Assembly: GCF_006539685.1 (NCBI RefSeq)
Contig: NZ_BJNM01000007.1
Location: 1 to 64,000 of the forward strand
Source of the DNA: Gluconobacter oxydans
GTDB taxonomy: Bacteria > Pseudomonadota > Alphaproteobacteria > Acetobacterales > Acetobacteraceae
Length of the DNA stretch: 64,000 nt
Reading direction: 5' to 3'
Notes under the pieces: generated by a model
Databases searched by the model: none
Seen by the model: only the letters and a program-made list of their open reading frames with translations
Told to the model about the DNA's origin: nothing
Position numbers and translations under genes: made by a program
Shown here: positions 26,936-34,971 of the stretch, in pieces
Layout: the number at the start of each line of letters is the position of its first letter
Position numbering within the stretch: the stretch's first letter is position 1

Positions 26936-27537
26936 AGATCATTGGTCTGACCGGGGGGATGGCGGCCGGGAAAAGTACGGTCGCCGCACTTTTTCGTCGG
27001 GAAGGTGTGCCGGTTTTTGATGCGGATGCGTGTGTCCGGGCGCTTCAGGGTGAACGGGGGAAAGCTTTGCCGCTGATCGGGCAGGCATTTCCCGGAACCG
27101 TCGTTGCTAGCCGTCTGGATCGTGCAGCGCTGCGTGAGGCGGTGCGCGGACGGCCTGAAGCGCTGCAGCGTCTGGAAGCCATCATGCATCCGCTGGTGCG
27201 CGTCGAGCGTGAGCGGTTTCTGAAGCAGTGCCGGGCGCGACATGAACCGTTCTGCGTGCTGGATATTCCGCTGCTGATGGAAATCGGCGAAGACCGCCGC
27301 TGCGATGTGGTGATGGTGGCTGAAGCTCCGATGGGGACGCGTCTGGCTCGCATCCGGCAGCGCGGTCGCAGTGGGGGACGCATGAGCCTGGCGGATGCCA
27401 AAGGATTGCTGGCACGCCAGATGAGCGACCATGAGCGCAGACGCCGGGCCGACATCGTGATACGAACCGGCCTGTCGCGTGGGCAGGCCGTCAGGCAGGT
27501 CCATGCCCTGTTGCACCGGCTTCGTGAGGCGTCATGA
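26932..27537 (+). CDS. coaE: dephospho-CoA kinase
   Basis: The protein has 201 residues. It phosphorylates the ribose 3'-OH of dephospho-CoA, the last step of CoA synthesis. The P-loop GLTGGMAAGKSTVAALF begins at residue 5; the Asp pair in DADACVR, the lid region with RIRQRGRSGGR, and MSDHERRRRADIVI are standard family parts. The start is GTG, overlapping the aroE stop. dnaQ follows with an ATGA overlap. The aroE-coaE-dnaQ order is common in alphaproteobacteria and supports all three calls. Confidence 0.95.
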   Translation: MKIIGLTGGMAAGKSTVAALFRREGVPVFDADACVRALQGERGKALPLIGQAFPGTVVASRLDRAALREAVRGRPEALQRLEAIMHPLVRVERERFLKQCRARHEPFCVLDIPLLMEIGEDRRCDVVMVAEAPMGTRLARIRQRGRSGGRMSLADAKGLLARQMSDHERRRRADIVIRTGLSRGQAVRQVHALLHRLREAS

Positions 27538-28220
27538 AACGATCCATTCTGTTCGATACGGAAACCACGGGCTTTGACCCGGATATGGGTGACCGCATCA
27601 TCGAGATCGCGGCTCTCGAACTGATCGACGATCTGCCGACGGGTGAGGCCTATCACGTCCTGATCCATCCCGAGCGCGACATTCCGGCCGAGGCGACCAA
27701 GGTGCACGGGTTCCGGATCGAGGATCTGGAAGGAAAGCCGATATTTTCCGAGGTGGCGGACGGGTTTCTGGAGTTCATCGGGGACAGTCCGATGATCGCG
27801 CATAATGCCCGCTTCGATTTCAAGTTCGTCAATGCCGAGCTGAAGGCCTGCGGTCGCGAGCCGCTCGATTATGCCAGCCGGGCCATCGACACGGTGGAAA
27901 TGGCGCGGAAAAAATATCCGGGCCTTCCTGCAAGCCTCGATGCACTATGCCGACGCTTCGGCATCGATTTGTCGCAGCGTGGCACCCATAACGCGCTGCT
28001 GGACTGCAAGCTTCTGGCTGAAGTCTATGTGGAATTGATGGGTGGCCGTCAGCGCGGACTGGGCTTGGCGGGGCCATCCCGCAGCCGCAGCATGACGGAG
28101 GGGATCAATGCGCTCGCCAACCGCAAGCCGCGGAAAATGGCACCTCCGACTGCGGAAGAACTTCAGGCACATGAGGCGTTCGTCAGCACCATCAAGGATG
28201 CGGTCTGGCTTCGCGAATGA
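27534..28220 (+). CDS. dnaQ: DNA polymerase III epsilon subunit (3'-5' proofreading exonuclease)
   Basis: The protein has 228 residues. It is the DEDDh exonuclease that proofreads for the replicative polymerase. Exo I is FDTETTGFDP, Exo II HNARFDFKFVNAEL, and Exo III HNALLDCKLLAEVY with the catalytic His. The C-terminal tail after residue 185 probably binds the alpha subunit. It is coupled by ATGA to coaE before and to the glycosyltransferase gene after. Confidence 0.95.
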   Translation: MKRSILFDTETTGFDPDMGDRIIEIAALELIDDLPTGEAYHVLIHPERDIPAEATKVHGFRIEDLEGKPIFSEVADGFLEFIGDSPMIAHNARFDFKFVNAELKACGREPLDYASRAIDTVEMARKKYPGLPASLDALCRRFGIDLSQRGTHNALLDCKLLAEVYVELMGGRQRGLGLAGPSRSRSMTEGINALANRKPRKMAPPTAEELQAHEAFVSTIKDAVWLRE

Positions 28221-29140
28221 TGCGGATTCTGTTCATTACGTCCAACCGTCTGGGCGATGCGGTTATTTCAACGGGGGTGCTGGATGCGTTGCAGAAGCGT
28301 TATCCGGCGGCGATGTTCACGGTGGTCTGTGGGCCTGTAGCGGCGGGGCTGTTCGAGGCTGATCCGCGTTGCGAGCGCATCATCATCATGGAAAAGCGCC
28401 GGCATGACCGGCACTGGATTGACCTGTGGCGCGCCTGCTGCCGGACGCGCTGGTTCATGGTCGTGGATCTGCGCGGTTCGCTGATCGGACTGACATTGCG
28501 GGCGCGCCGTCGGATCATTGTGCGCGGCGGGCGTCGTCCGGGGCGGCGGGTCGAGCAGCTTGGAGAAGCACTTGGATATCGTAGGACGCCCATGCCGCGT
28601 GTCTGGATTTCGGAAAAGCAGCGGGTGGAGGCTGTTGCAGCCTTGCCTGAGGGACGCTGGCTGGCACTGGGGCCGACGGCGAACTGGGACGGGAAAATCT
28701 GGCCACCCGAGCGGTTTGTGGAATTGGCGCAGGCGCTGAGGGCGGAAAATCTGCGTGCCGTCGTGTTCTATGGCCCCGGTGAGGGGGAACGCGCACGGGC
28801 AGAGCCGGTACTGAAGGCGCTGCCGGAGGCTCTGGACCTTGGCGGAGACAAATCGCTGGGTGAGGTGGCTGCACTTCTTCAGCGTTGTGTTCTGTTCGTG
28901 GGCAATGATTCCGGGCTGATGCATCTGGCCGCTGCCGCAGGGACGCCGACGCTGGGTCTGTTCGGGCCGTCGCGGGCCTCGGAATATGCACCGGCCGGAC
29001 GGCTCGCGCGGTTCGTGGAGGCGCCGGGGCCGGAGGGCCATGCCCCCATCGATGGGCTGGGTGTTGCTGCTGTGCTGAAGGTCGCGAAAGAAATCCTGCG
29101 TGAAAAAGACGTGTGTGTTCCGGACAGGCGCTCGGACTGA
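28217..29140 (+). CDS. glycosyltransferase family 9 (heptosyltransferase-like)
   Basis: The protein has 307 residues. It starts RILFITSNRLGDAVISTGVL, the GT9 N-terminal loop, and carries LGPTANWDGKIWPPERF and GNDSGLMHLAAAAGTPTLGLFGPS for binding the nucleotide-sugar. GT9 enzymes typically add heptose to the inner core of lipopolysaccharide from the cytosolic face. No ADP-heptose synthesis genes are in the window, so the sugar is uncertain. It overlaps dnaQ by 4 bases and is followed by a second glycosyltransferase and an asparagine synthetase, which suggests an envelope-glycan block. Confidence 0.88.
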   Translation: MMRILFITSNRLGDAVISTGVLDALQKRYPAAMFTVVCGPVAAGLFEADPRCERIIIMEKRRHDRHWIDLWRACCRTRWFMVVDLRGSLIGLTLRARRRIIVRGGRRPGRRVEQLGEALGYRRTPMPRVWISEKQRVEAVAALPEGRWLALGPTANWDGKIWPPERFVELAQALRAENLRAVVFYGPGEGERARAEPVLKALPEALDLGGDKSLGEVAALLQRCVLFVGNDSGLMHLAAAAGTPTLGLFGPSRASEYAPAGRLARFVEAPGPEGHAPIDGLGVAAVLKVAKEILREKDVCVPDRRSD

Positions 29141-29158
29141 CTTGATGCCCTGTCGGTC

Positions 29159-30226
29159 ATGGCCGATAGAAGAAAGATGAAGTCTGCATCGTCCAATGGA
29201 TACCGGGGTCGTGTGGCCCATGTGATGGCTGGGGCTCCCAGGGGCGGCGCGGAGCTGTTCTTCGAGCGTCTGACAATGGCCCAGATGCGGGACGGGCGAC
29301 CCGTTCAGGCGCTGATCCGGCGGGATGAAGGCCGGATCGCACGGCTTGAGGAAGCGGGTGTTGAGACCCAGTCTTTCCGGTTTGGCGGGCTGCTGGATCT
29401 GCGGACCACGCCGGGGCTGCGGCGCAGTCTCAAAGCGTTCAGGCCGGATGTTGTCGTTGCGTGGATGAGCCGGGCGGCGCGGCTGGTGCCGTCAGGGCCG
29501 TGGCAGATCGCCGGGCGTCTGGGCGGATATTATGATCTGTCGAATTATCGCCGCTGCGATCACCTGATCGGTAATACGCGCGGTCTGGCGGACTGGATGC
29601 GGGCGCAGGGCTGGGCCGCCGATCGTGTGCATCATCTGCCCAATTTTGCGACGGATTTTTCGTCCGTAACACCACAGCGGCCCGCGTTTCTGCCGCCGGA
29701 TGTGCCGTTTGCCCTTGCTCTGGGGCGGCTGCATGAAAACAAGGCCTTCGATGTGCTGATCGGGGCGATGAAGCATCTGCCGGGCGTGCATCTGGTGATT
29801 GCGGGCGAGGGGGCGGAGCGTGGAGCGCTTGAGGCGCTGGCGAAGGCGGAAAATGTTGCGGATCGGGTGCATCTTCCCGGCTGGATCGCGCAGAGCGGGC
29901 CCTGGTTGCGGGCGTGTGATGTTCTGGTCTGTCCGTCGCGGATCGAGCCTCTGGGCAATGTCGTGATCGAGGCATTGTCAGCCGGGGTGCCGGTTGTGGC
30001 GAGCAATATTCAGGGGCCGAAGGAAATCCTCGAAGGGACGCAGGACGGTCTGCTGGCCGAGGTCGAGAATGAGCGCGATCTTGCGGCGCAGATCGGGAGC
30101 GTTTTGGACGATGAGACTGTGGCGCAGACTCTTTCCATCAATGGGCGGGCGCGGTTCGAGCGGGAGTTTGCCCAAGGCGTTGTCATGGCGCGATGGTCGG
30201 CTTTTCTGGACGGAGTGCGGGCCTGA
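29159..30226 (+). CDS. glycosyltransferase family 4
   Basis: The protein has 355 residues. The N-terminal Rossmann half includes VAHVMAGAPRGGAELFFERL. The C-terminal GT-B half has GRLHENKAFDVLIGAM and the donor-binding EX7E motif EPLGNVVIEALSAGVPVVAS. It is expected to retain configuration and add a sugar to LPS or another surface glycan. ATG at 29177 is an alternative start that loses six residues. Its stop overlaps the next start as TGATG. Acceptor and donor cannot be told. Confidence 0.88.
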   Translation: MADRRKMKSASSNGYRGRVAHVMAGAPRGGAELFFERLTMAQMRDGRPVQALIRRDEGRIARLEEAGVETQSFRFGGLLDLRTTPGLRRSLKAFRPDVVVAWMSRAARLVPSGPWQIAGRLGGYYDLSNYRRCDHLIGNTRGLADWMRAQGWAADRVHHLPNFATDFSSVTPQRPAFLPPDVPFALALGRLHENKAFDVLIGAMKHLPGVHLVIAGEGAERGALEALAKAENVADRVHLPGWIAQSGPWLRACDVLVCPSRIEPLGNVVIEALSAGVPVVASNIQGPKEILEGTQDGLLAEVENERDLAAQIGSVLDDETVAQTLSINGRARFEREFAQGVVMARWSAFLDGVRA

Positions 30227-31986
30227 TGTGTGGAATTGCAGGTCTTTCCTGTCTGCCTGGGCATCATCCGGATCAGGACGCGCTGGAGCGCATGTCTCAG
30301 GCCATTTTCCATCGCGGGCCGGATGGGGAAGGGCGGCTGGATCTGGGCGGTGCGGCGTTGCGTCACCGTCGGCTCTCCATCGTTGATATCGCAGGGGGGG
30401 CGCAGCCGTTCAGGCTTGGGGCGGCGGCCCTGATTGCGAACGGGGAAATCTATAACGATCCGGCCATTCGCAGGCGCTTTCCCAAAACCTGTTTTCAGAC
30501 CCATAGCGACTGCGAACCACCATTGCATCTCTGGCTGCATGATGGTGCGGGGTACACACATGAACTGCGGGGCATGTATGCCATTGCGATCGTTGAGAAC
30601 GAGCATGGGCGGCATGAGATGGTGCTGTCGCGTGATCCGTTTGGCATCAAGCCACTCTATATCGCGGCCTATGAAGGCGGCATCGCGTTTGCGTCCGAGC
30701 CGCAGGCGCTGCTGGCAGGAGGGTTTGGCAGGCGCAGTGTTCGGGACGGGGCGCGCAATGAGCTGATGCAGCTTCAGTTCACGACGGGGCAGGACATCAT
30801 TTTCGACGGCATCCGACGGCTTCTGCCCGGTGAGACACTCCGGATCGTGGATGGGCGAATCGTGGAATCGCGGCGGCGGCATGTTCTGCATGAAGCGCGG
30901 GATACGGTTCCGGCCCGTCTGAGCGACGAGCAGGCGCTGGCGCGGCTGGACACGGCGCTGCTCGACAGTGTGTCGGCGCATCTGCGGGCGGATGTGCCGC
31001 TCGGGCTGTTTCTGTCCGGCGGGATCGACAGTTCGGTTATTCTGGCGGCGGCGCATCGTCTGGGACTGCCGCATCCGCGGACCTGGACGGCGCGTTTCGA
31101 TGCGGGAAAAGCGGATGAGTCTGCTGATGCCGCAGCATTGGCGGCATCTGTCGGGGCCGAGCATCATGTTCTGACCGTGACGGAAGACATGGTCTGGCGT
31201 GATCTGCCGTCCATCGTGGCGTGTATGGATGATCCTGCCGCTGATTATGCCGTCATCCCCACATGGTTTCTGGCGCGTGAAGCGCGAAAGGACGTCACAG
31301 TTATTCTTAGTGGCGAAGGCGGGGACGAGCTTTTTGCAGGCTATGGCCGCTATCGGCGCGTCATGAAGCCCTGGTGGAAGGGTGGTCGTGCGCCTTACCG
31401 GTCGGGGACATTCGGCAAGCGTTTTGCAGAGCATGGGCGGCAGTGGCGGCGCGGGATTGCCATGACGGAACTGGCCCTCGGGGTTTCGGGGCTGGAAGGT
31501 GCGCAGGCGCTGGATATCGCGGAATGGCTCCCCAATGATCTATTGCTCAAACTGGATCGGTGCCTGATGGCGCATTCGGTCGAAGGACGTACGCCGCTGC
31601 TCGATCCGGTGGTGGCCAAGGCGATCTGGCCGCTGCCGGAGCACTTCAAGGTCCGGGATGGTTACGGCAAGTGGCTGCTGCGGCGCTGGCTTCAGGATGC
31701 CCTGCCACAGGCACGTCCATTTGCGCCGAAACAGGGCTTTACCGTGCCGGTCGGCCCGTGGATCGAGAAGCAGGCGCACCGTCTGGGACCACTGGTCGCG
31801 CGTCAGCCCTGCATCCGGGCCATGATGCCCGCAGCCGACGTGGAGCGTCTTTTCGCCCGGGCCAGTCAGCGCGGTGTGGCGCGTCAGGCCTGGACGCTGC
31901 TGTTTTTCGCGCTGTGGCATCGTCATCATATCGAAGGGGTTCCCGTGGACGGGGATACGTTCGAAACTCTCGCACGCGCTTCATGA
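30226..31986 (+). CDS. asnB: asparagine synthetase (glutamine-hydrolysing)
   Basis: The protein has 586 residues. Cys2 follows the initiator Met directly (MCGIAGLS), giving the N-terminal nucleophile of a class II amidotransferase. The synthetase half has PP-loop LFLSGGIDSSVILAAA near residue 260 and GEGGDELFAGYGRY. It makes asparagine from aspartate. Because it lies inside a run of glycosyltransferases, it could instead amidate a sugar acid or another envelope precursor, as some AsnB-like proteins do. The start is fixed by the TGATG junction with the gene before. Confidence 0.88.
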   Translation: MCGIAGLSCLPGHHPDQDALERMSQAIFHRGPDGEGRLDLGGAALRHRRLSIVDIAGGAQPFRLGAAALIANGEIYNDPAIRRRFPKTCFQTHSDCEPPLHLWLHDGAGYTHELRGMYAIAIVENEHGRHEMVLSRDPFGIKPLYIAAYEGGIAFASEPQALLAGGFGRRSVRDGARNELMQLQFTTGQDIIFDGIRRLLPGETLRIVDGRIVESRRRHVLHEARDTVPARLSDEQALARLDTALLDSVSAHLRADVPLGLFLSGGIDSSVILAAAHRLGLPHPRTWTARFDAGKADESADAAALAASVGAEHHVLTVTEDMVWRDLPSIVACMDDPAADYAVIPTWFLAREARKDVTVILSGEGGDELFAGYGRYRRVMKPWWKGGRAPYRSGTFGKRFAEHGRQWRRGIAMTELALGVSGLEGAQALDIAEWLPNDLLLKLDRCLMAHSVEGRTPLLDPVVAKAIWPLPEHFKVRDGYGKWLLRRWLQDALPQARPFAPKQGFTVPVGPWIEKQAHRLGPLVARQPCIRAMMPAADVERLFARASQRGVARQAWTLLFFALWHRHHIEGVPVDGDTFETLARAS

Positions 31987-32014
31987 GTGTCTTACTGATT
32001 TGCAAGGACGGAAC

Positions 32015-33334
32015 ATGCATTACGATCTGATTATCCGCGGCGGAATCTGCGTTTTTCCCTGGGGTGAGGCGGAAGCAGATATCGGCGTACGCAACGGGAA
32101 GGTGGCGTCGCTGTCTGTCGGATCGGCGGATGAAGCGGACCGGGTGATTGATGCGCGCGGTCTGCATGTTCTGCCCGGGCTGATTGATGCGCATGTTCAC
32201 CTGCGCGATCCCGGCAAGCCCGAGGTCGAGACGCTTGAGACCGGGACGCGGGCGGCGGCGCTGGGCGGTATTGCGACGGTTTTCGACATGCCCAACACGT
32301 CCCCGAGTGTGACGGATGTGACGATGATCGACTGGAAGCGCGATCATATCCGCAAGACGGCGCATGTGGATGTCGGCATCTATGTCGGCGCGACGCGGGA
32401 GAATACACCGGATCTGGCCACGCTTGAGCAGCAGCCGGGTGTGTGTGCGGTGAAGGTGTTTGCCGGGTCTTCGACGGGCAATCTGATGATCGAGGACGAT
32501 GCGGGGCTCGAAGCAGTCATGCGCTCGGGGCATCGTCGCGTGGCCTATCATTCGGAGGACGAATATCGTCTTCAGGCCCGCAAGCCGATGTTCCATGAAG
32601 GCCAGCCTTACGAAACACACAGCGTCTGGCGGGATGTGGAATGTGCGTTCCTTGGCACGCGCCGCATCATGGCTCTGGCGCGCAAGACCAACCGTCCGGC
32701 ACATATCCTGCATGTCTCGACGGCTGAGGAACTGGATTATCTGGCGGATTACCGCGACATTTCCACCGTCGAGGTTCTGGTGAACCATCTCACGCAGGTG
32801 GCGCCGGAATGTTACGAAAAGCTTGGTGGTCTGGCCGTCATGAACCCGCCGCTGCGCGATCGGTCGCACTGGGAAGCAAGCTGGCGGGCCGTGCGGGATG
32901 GCCGGGTGGACGTGGTTTCGTCCGATCATGCGCCGCATCCGCTTGAGGCCAAAAAGCTGCCCTGGCCGAAATGCCCGGCGGGTCTGACGGGGACGCAGAC
33001 GATCGTGCCGGTCATGCTCGATCATGTGAATGCGGGGCGTCTGTCGCTGGCGCGTCTGGTGGATCTGATGGCGGCAGGGCCGGCACGGGTTTACGGGTTG
33101 CAGACGAAGGGGCGCATGGCCGTTGGATTCGATGCCGATTTCACGCTCGTGGACATGAAGGCCGAGCGCGAGATCACCAATGACTGGATCGTCACGCCGG
33201 CGGGCTGGACGCCGTTTGACGGAACGCGTGTGACGGGTTGGCCCATGGCGACGATCGTTCGTGGAACGGTCGTGATGCAGGACAATGAAGTCTCCGGTGG
33301 CCCGACTGGGCAGCCTGCCAAATTTGCGCCTTGA
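32015..33334 (+). CDS. pyrC: dihydroorotase (class I)
   Basis: The protein has 439 residues. It interconverts N-carbamoyl-aspartate and dihydroorotate in pyrimidine synthesis. The zinc site begins DAHVHLRDPG near residue 59; other blocks are FDMPNTSP, the Lys region VKVFAGSSTG, HILHVSTAEE, and SSDHAPH with the catalytic Asp. The ATG at 32015 follows AAGGACGG. The length and DPGKPEVET block fit the long bacterial class I group rather than the inactive PyrC' partner, since metal ligands are kept. It lies 28 bases after asnB. Other cyclic amidohydrolases are possible but less likely. Confidence 0.88.
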   Translation: MHYDLIIRGGICVFPWGEAEADIGVRNGKVASLSVGSADEADRVIDARGLHVLPGLIDAHVHLRDPGKPEVETLETGTRAAALGGIATVFDMPNTSPSVTDVTMIDWKRDHIRKTAHVDVGIYVGATRENTPDLATLEQQPGVCAVKVFAGSSTGNLMIEDDAGLEAVMRSGHRRVAYHSEDEYRLQARKPMFHEGQPYETHSVWRDVECAFLGTRRIMALARKTNRPAHILHVSTAEELDYLADYRDISTVEVLVNHLTQVAPECYEKLGGLAVMNPPLRDRSHWEASWRAVRDGRVDVVSSDHAPHPLEAKKLPWPKCPAGLTGTQTIVPVMLDHVNAGRLSLARLVDLMAAGPARVYGLQTKGRMAVGFDADFTLVDMKAEREITNDWIVTPAGWTPFDGTRVTGWPMATIVRGTVVMQDNEVSGGPTGQPAKFAP

Positions 33335-33379
33335 TCTGGGCGTAGGGCGCGCAACGCTTCGAACAGGAAAGGGAGCTGT

Positions 33380-33775
33380 ATGAGACGTTGCGTTGTCGCC
33401 ATCCGTAAGGCGGCGCTGTTTGGTCTGGTGGTTGCAGGGATCGCTGGCTCCGGTTCGGCCAGTGCGGCCGAGGCGGCATGGACCGCTTCAAAATGTGGTG
33501 CCGAGCCACAGGCGCCTGTGGTCAAGGCTGCGACGGTCGCGCAGTATAATGAGAGCGTGGATCGCGTGACGGCTTATGAAAAAGCGGCCCGCGTTTACAA
33601 TGCGTGTGTCGCGGCCCAGGCCAACCGGGAAGAGACGGCCATCAGCCAGGAAGCAAGTGCGCGGATTTCGCATGTCCATGCGGGCAGTGCTGCTGTTCAG
33701 TCCCATATCGCGGCGTCCTTCCAGACGCTGTCCGCCAATCTGGCCGCTGCCAGCCGCAAACTGGGCCATCACTGA
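33380..33775 (+). CDS. small secreted protein of unknown function
   Basis: The protein has 131 residues. A signal peptide ends near ASAAEA (about residue 31). The mature part is mostly helical, Ala-rich, with two Cys (SKCGAEP and YNACVAAQ) and a tail ending HH. AAASRKLGHH and regular Ala/Gln spacing suggest a coiled coil. I recognise no domain. It begins 45 bases after the dihydroorotase gene with GGAAAGGGAG upstream, and converges on a lipoprotein gene. Confidence 0.7.
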   Translation: MRRCVVAIRKAALFGLVVAGIAGSGSASAAEAAWTASKCGAEPQAPVVKAATVAQYNESVDRVTAYEKAARVYNACVAAQANREETAISQEASARISHVHAGSAAVQSHIAASFQTLSANLAAASRKLGHH

Positions 33776-33800
33776 CGCTCTGCAAAGGCCGCCGCGATTC

Positions 33801-34103
33801 TTACTGCCCCATGCGTTCCTGATTCTGGGCCGGAGTCAGGGATGTCGGCCCGCCATAGGTCTGGCGGGCGACATTGGGCATGAGATCGGGGCGCGCCCAG
33901 CAGGTCGTGCCCTCGAAGCTCGTGGTGCAGTAGGGCTGCGGCGGAGGCGGCCCGGCCGGCCGGGCACAGAAACTTTCGTCATCGTACAGATAGGCCGTGT
34001 TGCAGTCCTTCCCCGTGACGGCGGAGGCGATGCGATCCGGCGCGCAGCCTTCAAGCGCGCAGAACACCAGGGGAAGCAGCAGGAGCGGGACGGGCTTTTT
34101 CAT
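33801..34103 (-). CDS. small lipoprotein of unknown function
   Basis: The protein has 100 residues from the ATG at 34103. Its signal peptide MKKPVPLLLLPLV is followed by the lipobox LEGC. The mature part contains paired Cys (GKDCNTAYLYDDESFCARP; PYCTTSFEGTTCWARPDL), a Pro run, and a Gln-rich end. These four Cys suggest two disulfides. I recognise no family. Longer reading upstream is antisense to non-coding and tetratricopeptide gene sequence and was rejected. Confidence 0.65.
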   Translation of the reverse strand: MKKPVPLLLLPLVFCALEGCAPDRIASAVTGKDCNTAYLYDDESFCARPAGPPPPQPYCTTSFEGTTCWARPDLMPNVARQTYGGPTSLTPAQNQERMGQ

Positions 34104-34220
34104 GGCCGTCAGGATGCTTCCGGTGCGGTTAAGGAAGTCTGAATGTCGGCCGGATTTTCTGCCGTGATACCGTTTTTCACAGTCACAGACTGCTTCAGCC
34201 AGCCTTCGGATGTGTGAAGC

Positions 34221-34260
34221 GTTTGCCGCGACGGTGCGGCGCCTGTATGGTCGCGCAAAC
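34221..34260 (+). promoter_or_regulatory. imperfect inverted repeat upstream of the YfgM-like gene-bamB-der operon
   Basis: GTTTGCCGCGAC (34221-34232) pairs with GTCGCGCAAAC (34250-34260) with one bulged base, around a 17-base GC-rich loop. It ends 30 bases before the GTG start at 34291. It could be a leader RNA hairpin or a protein-binding site. Confidence 0.3.
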
Positions 34261-34290
34261 AGTTTGAAGACCGATCCAGCAGGGGACCAG

Positions 34291-34971
34291 GTGGCAGACG
34301 ATTTCATCACGCAGGTGAACGAAGAAATGCAGGCGCAGCGGTTGCGGGCCATGGCACGGCGCATTGGCGCCGTGGTGGGCGTCGTGGCCGTGATTGGAGC
34401 CATCGGTGGTGGCGTGTGGGGCTGGAACAGTCACGCGCGCCATGCAGCACAGCAGGCGGCATCGGCACGGTACTTTACCGCCATGACGGCGCTGTCCGAT
34501 CCCAAGCATGACGCAGCGGCCACCCAGAAGGCCACCGCGACCTTCCAGGATCTGGCGGAGCATGGTCCGGTGGGCGTGCGCTCCTATGCCGCGCTGCGTC
34601 TGGCCGATCTGCAGAGCCAGGCCCATCAGACGGACGCTGCGCTGAAGACGTGGCAGGGGGTGGCGGATGATAACGCTGCCGATCCGGCCCTCCGGGATAT
34701 GGCGCGCTACATGAGCCTGAATGCCCGGACTGCGACGGCCGATCCGAAGACGCTCCGCCCGGGCTATGAAGCTCTGGCGCAGGGCGGTGGTGCCTGGGCT
34801 CCTCTGGCTCAGGAAGGTCTTGCCGCGCTTGACCTGCGCCCCGGTGCGACGGCGGACCAGCAGAAGGAAGCCCGGCGCATCCTGACGCAGATCGTTGGCA
34901 GTGAAAACGCGACCGAAGGGGTGCGTGCGCGTGCGCAGGCCCTGCTCGAGACATTTGGAGACGCCGGTTGA
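34291..34971 (+). CDS. YfgM-like tetratricopeptide membrane protein
   Basis: The protein has 226 residues from a GTG preceded by AGGGGA. One membrane segment (IGAVVGVVAVIGAIGGGVWG, about 25-45) follows a short cytosolic N-terminus, and the rest is periplasmic helical repeat sequence. Placement directly before bamB and der matches yfgM of E. coli, an ancillary subunit of SecYEG that hands proteins to periplasmic chaperones. An upstream start at 34210 would cross the inverted repeat and lacks a good ribosome-binding site. The stop and next start share TGATG. Confidence 0.8.
   Translation: MADDFITQVNEEMQAQRLRAMARRIGAVVGVVAVIGAIGGGVWGWNSHARHAAQQAASARYFTAMTALSDPKHDAAATQKATATFQDLAEHGPVGVRSYAALRLADLQSQAHQTDAALKTWQGVADDNAADPALRDMARYMSLNARTATADPKTLRPGYEALAQGGGAWAPLAQEGLAALDLRPGATADQQKEARRILTQIVGSENATEGVRARAQALLETFGDAG

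Noticed and set aside
31739-33025. 428-codon minus-strand open frame opposite asnB and pyrC
   Set aside because: It is a shadow of two well-supported genes.
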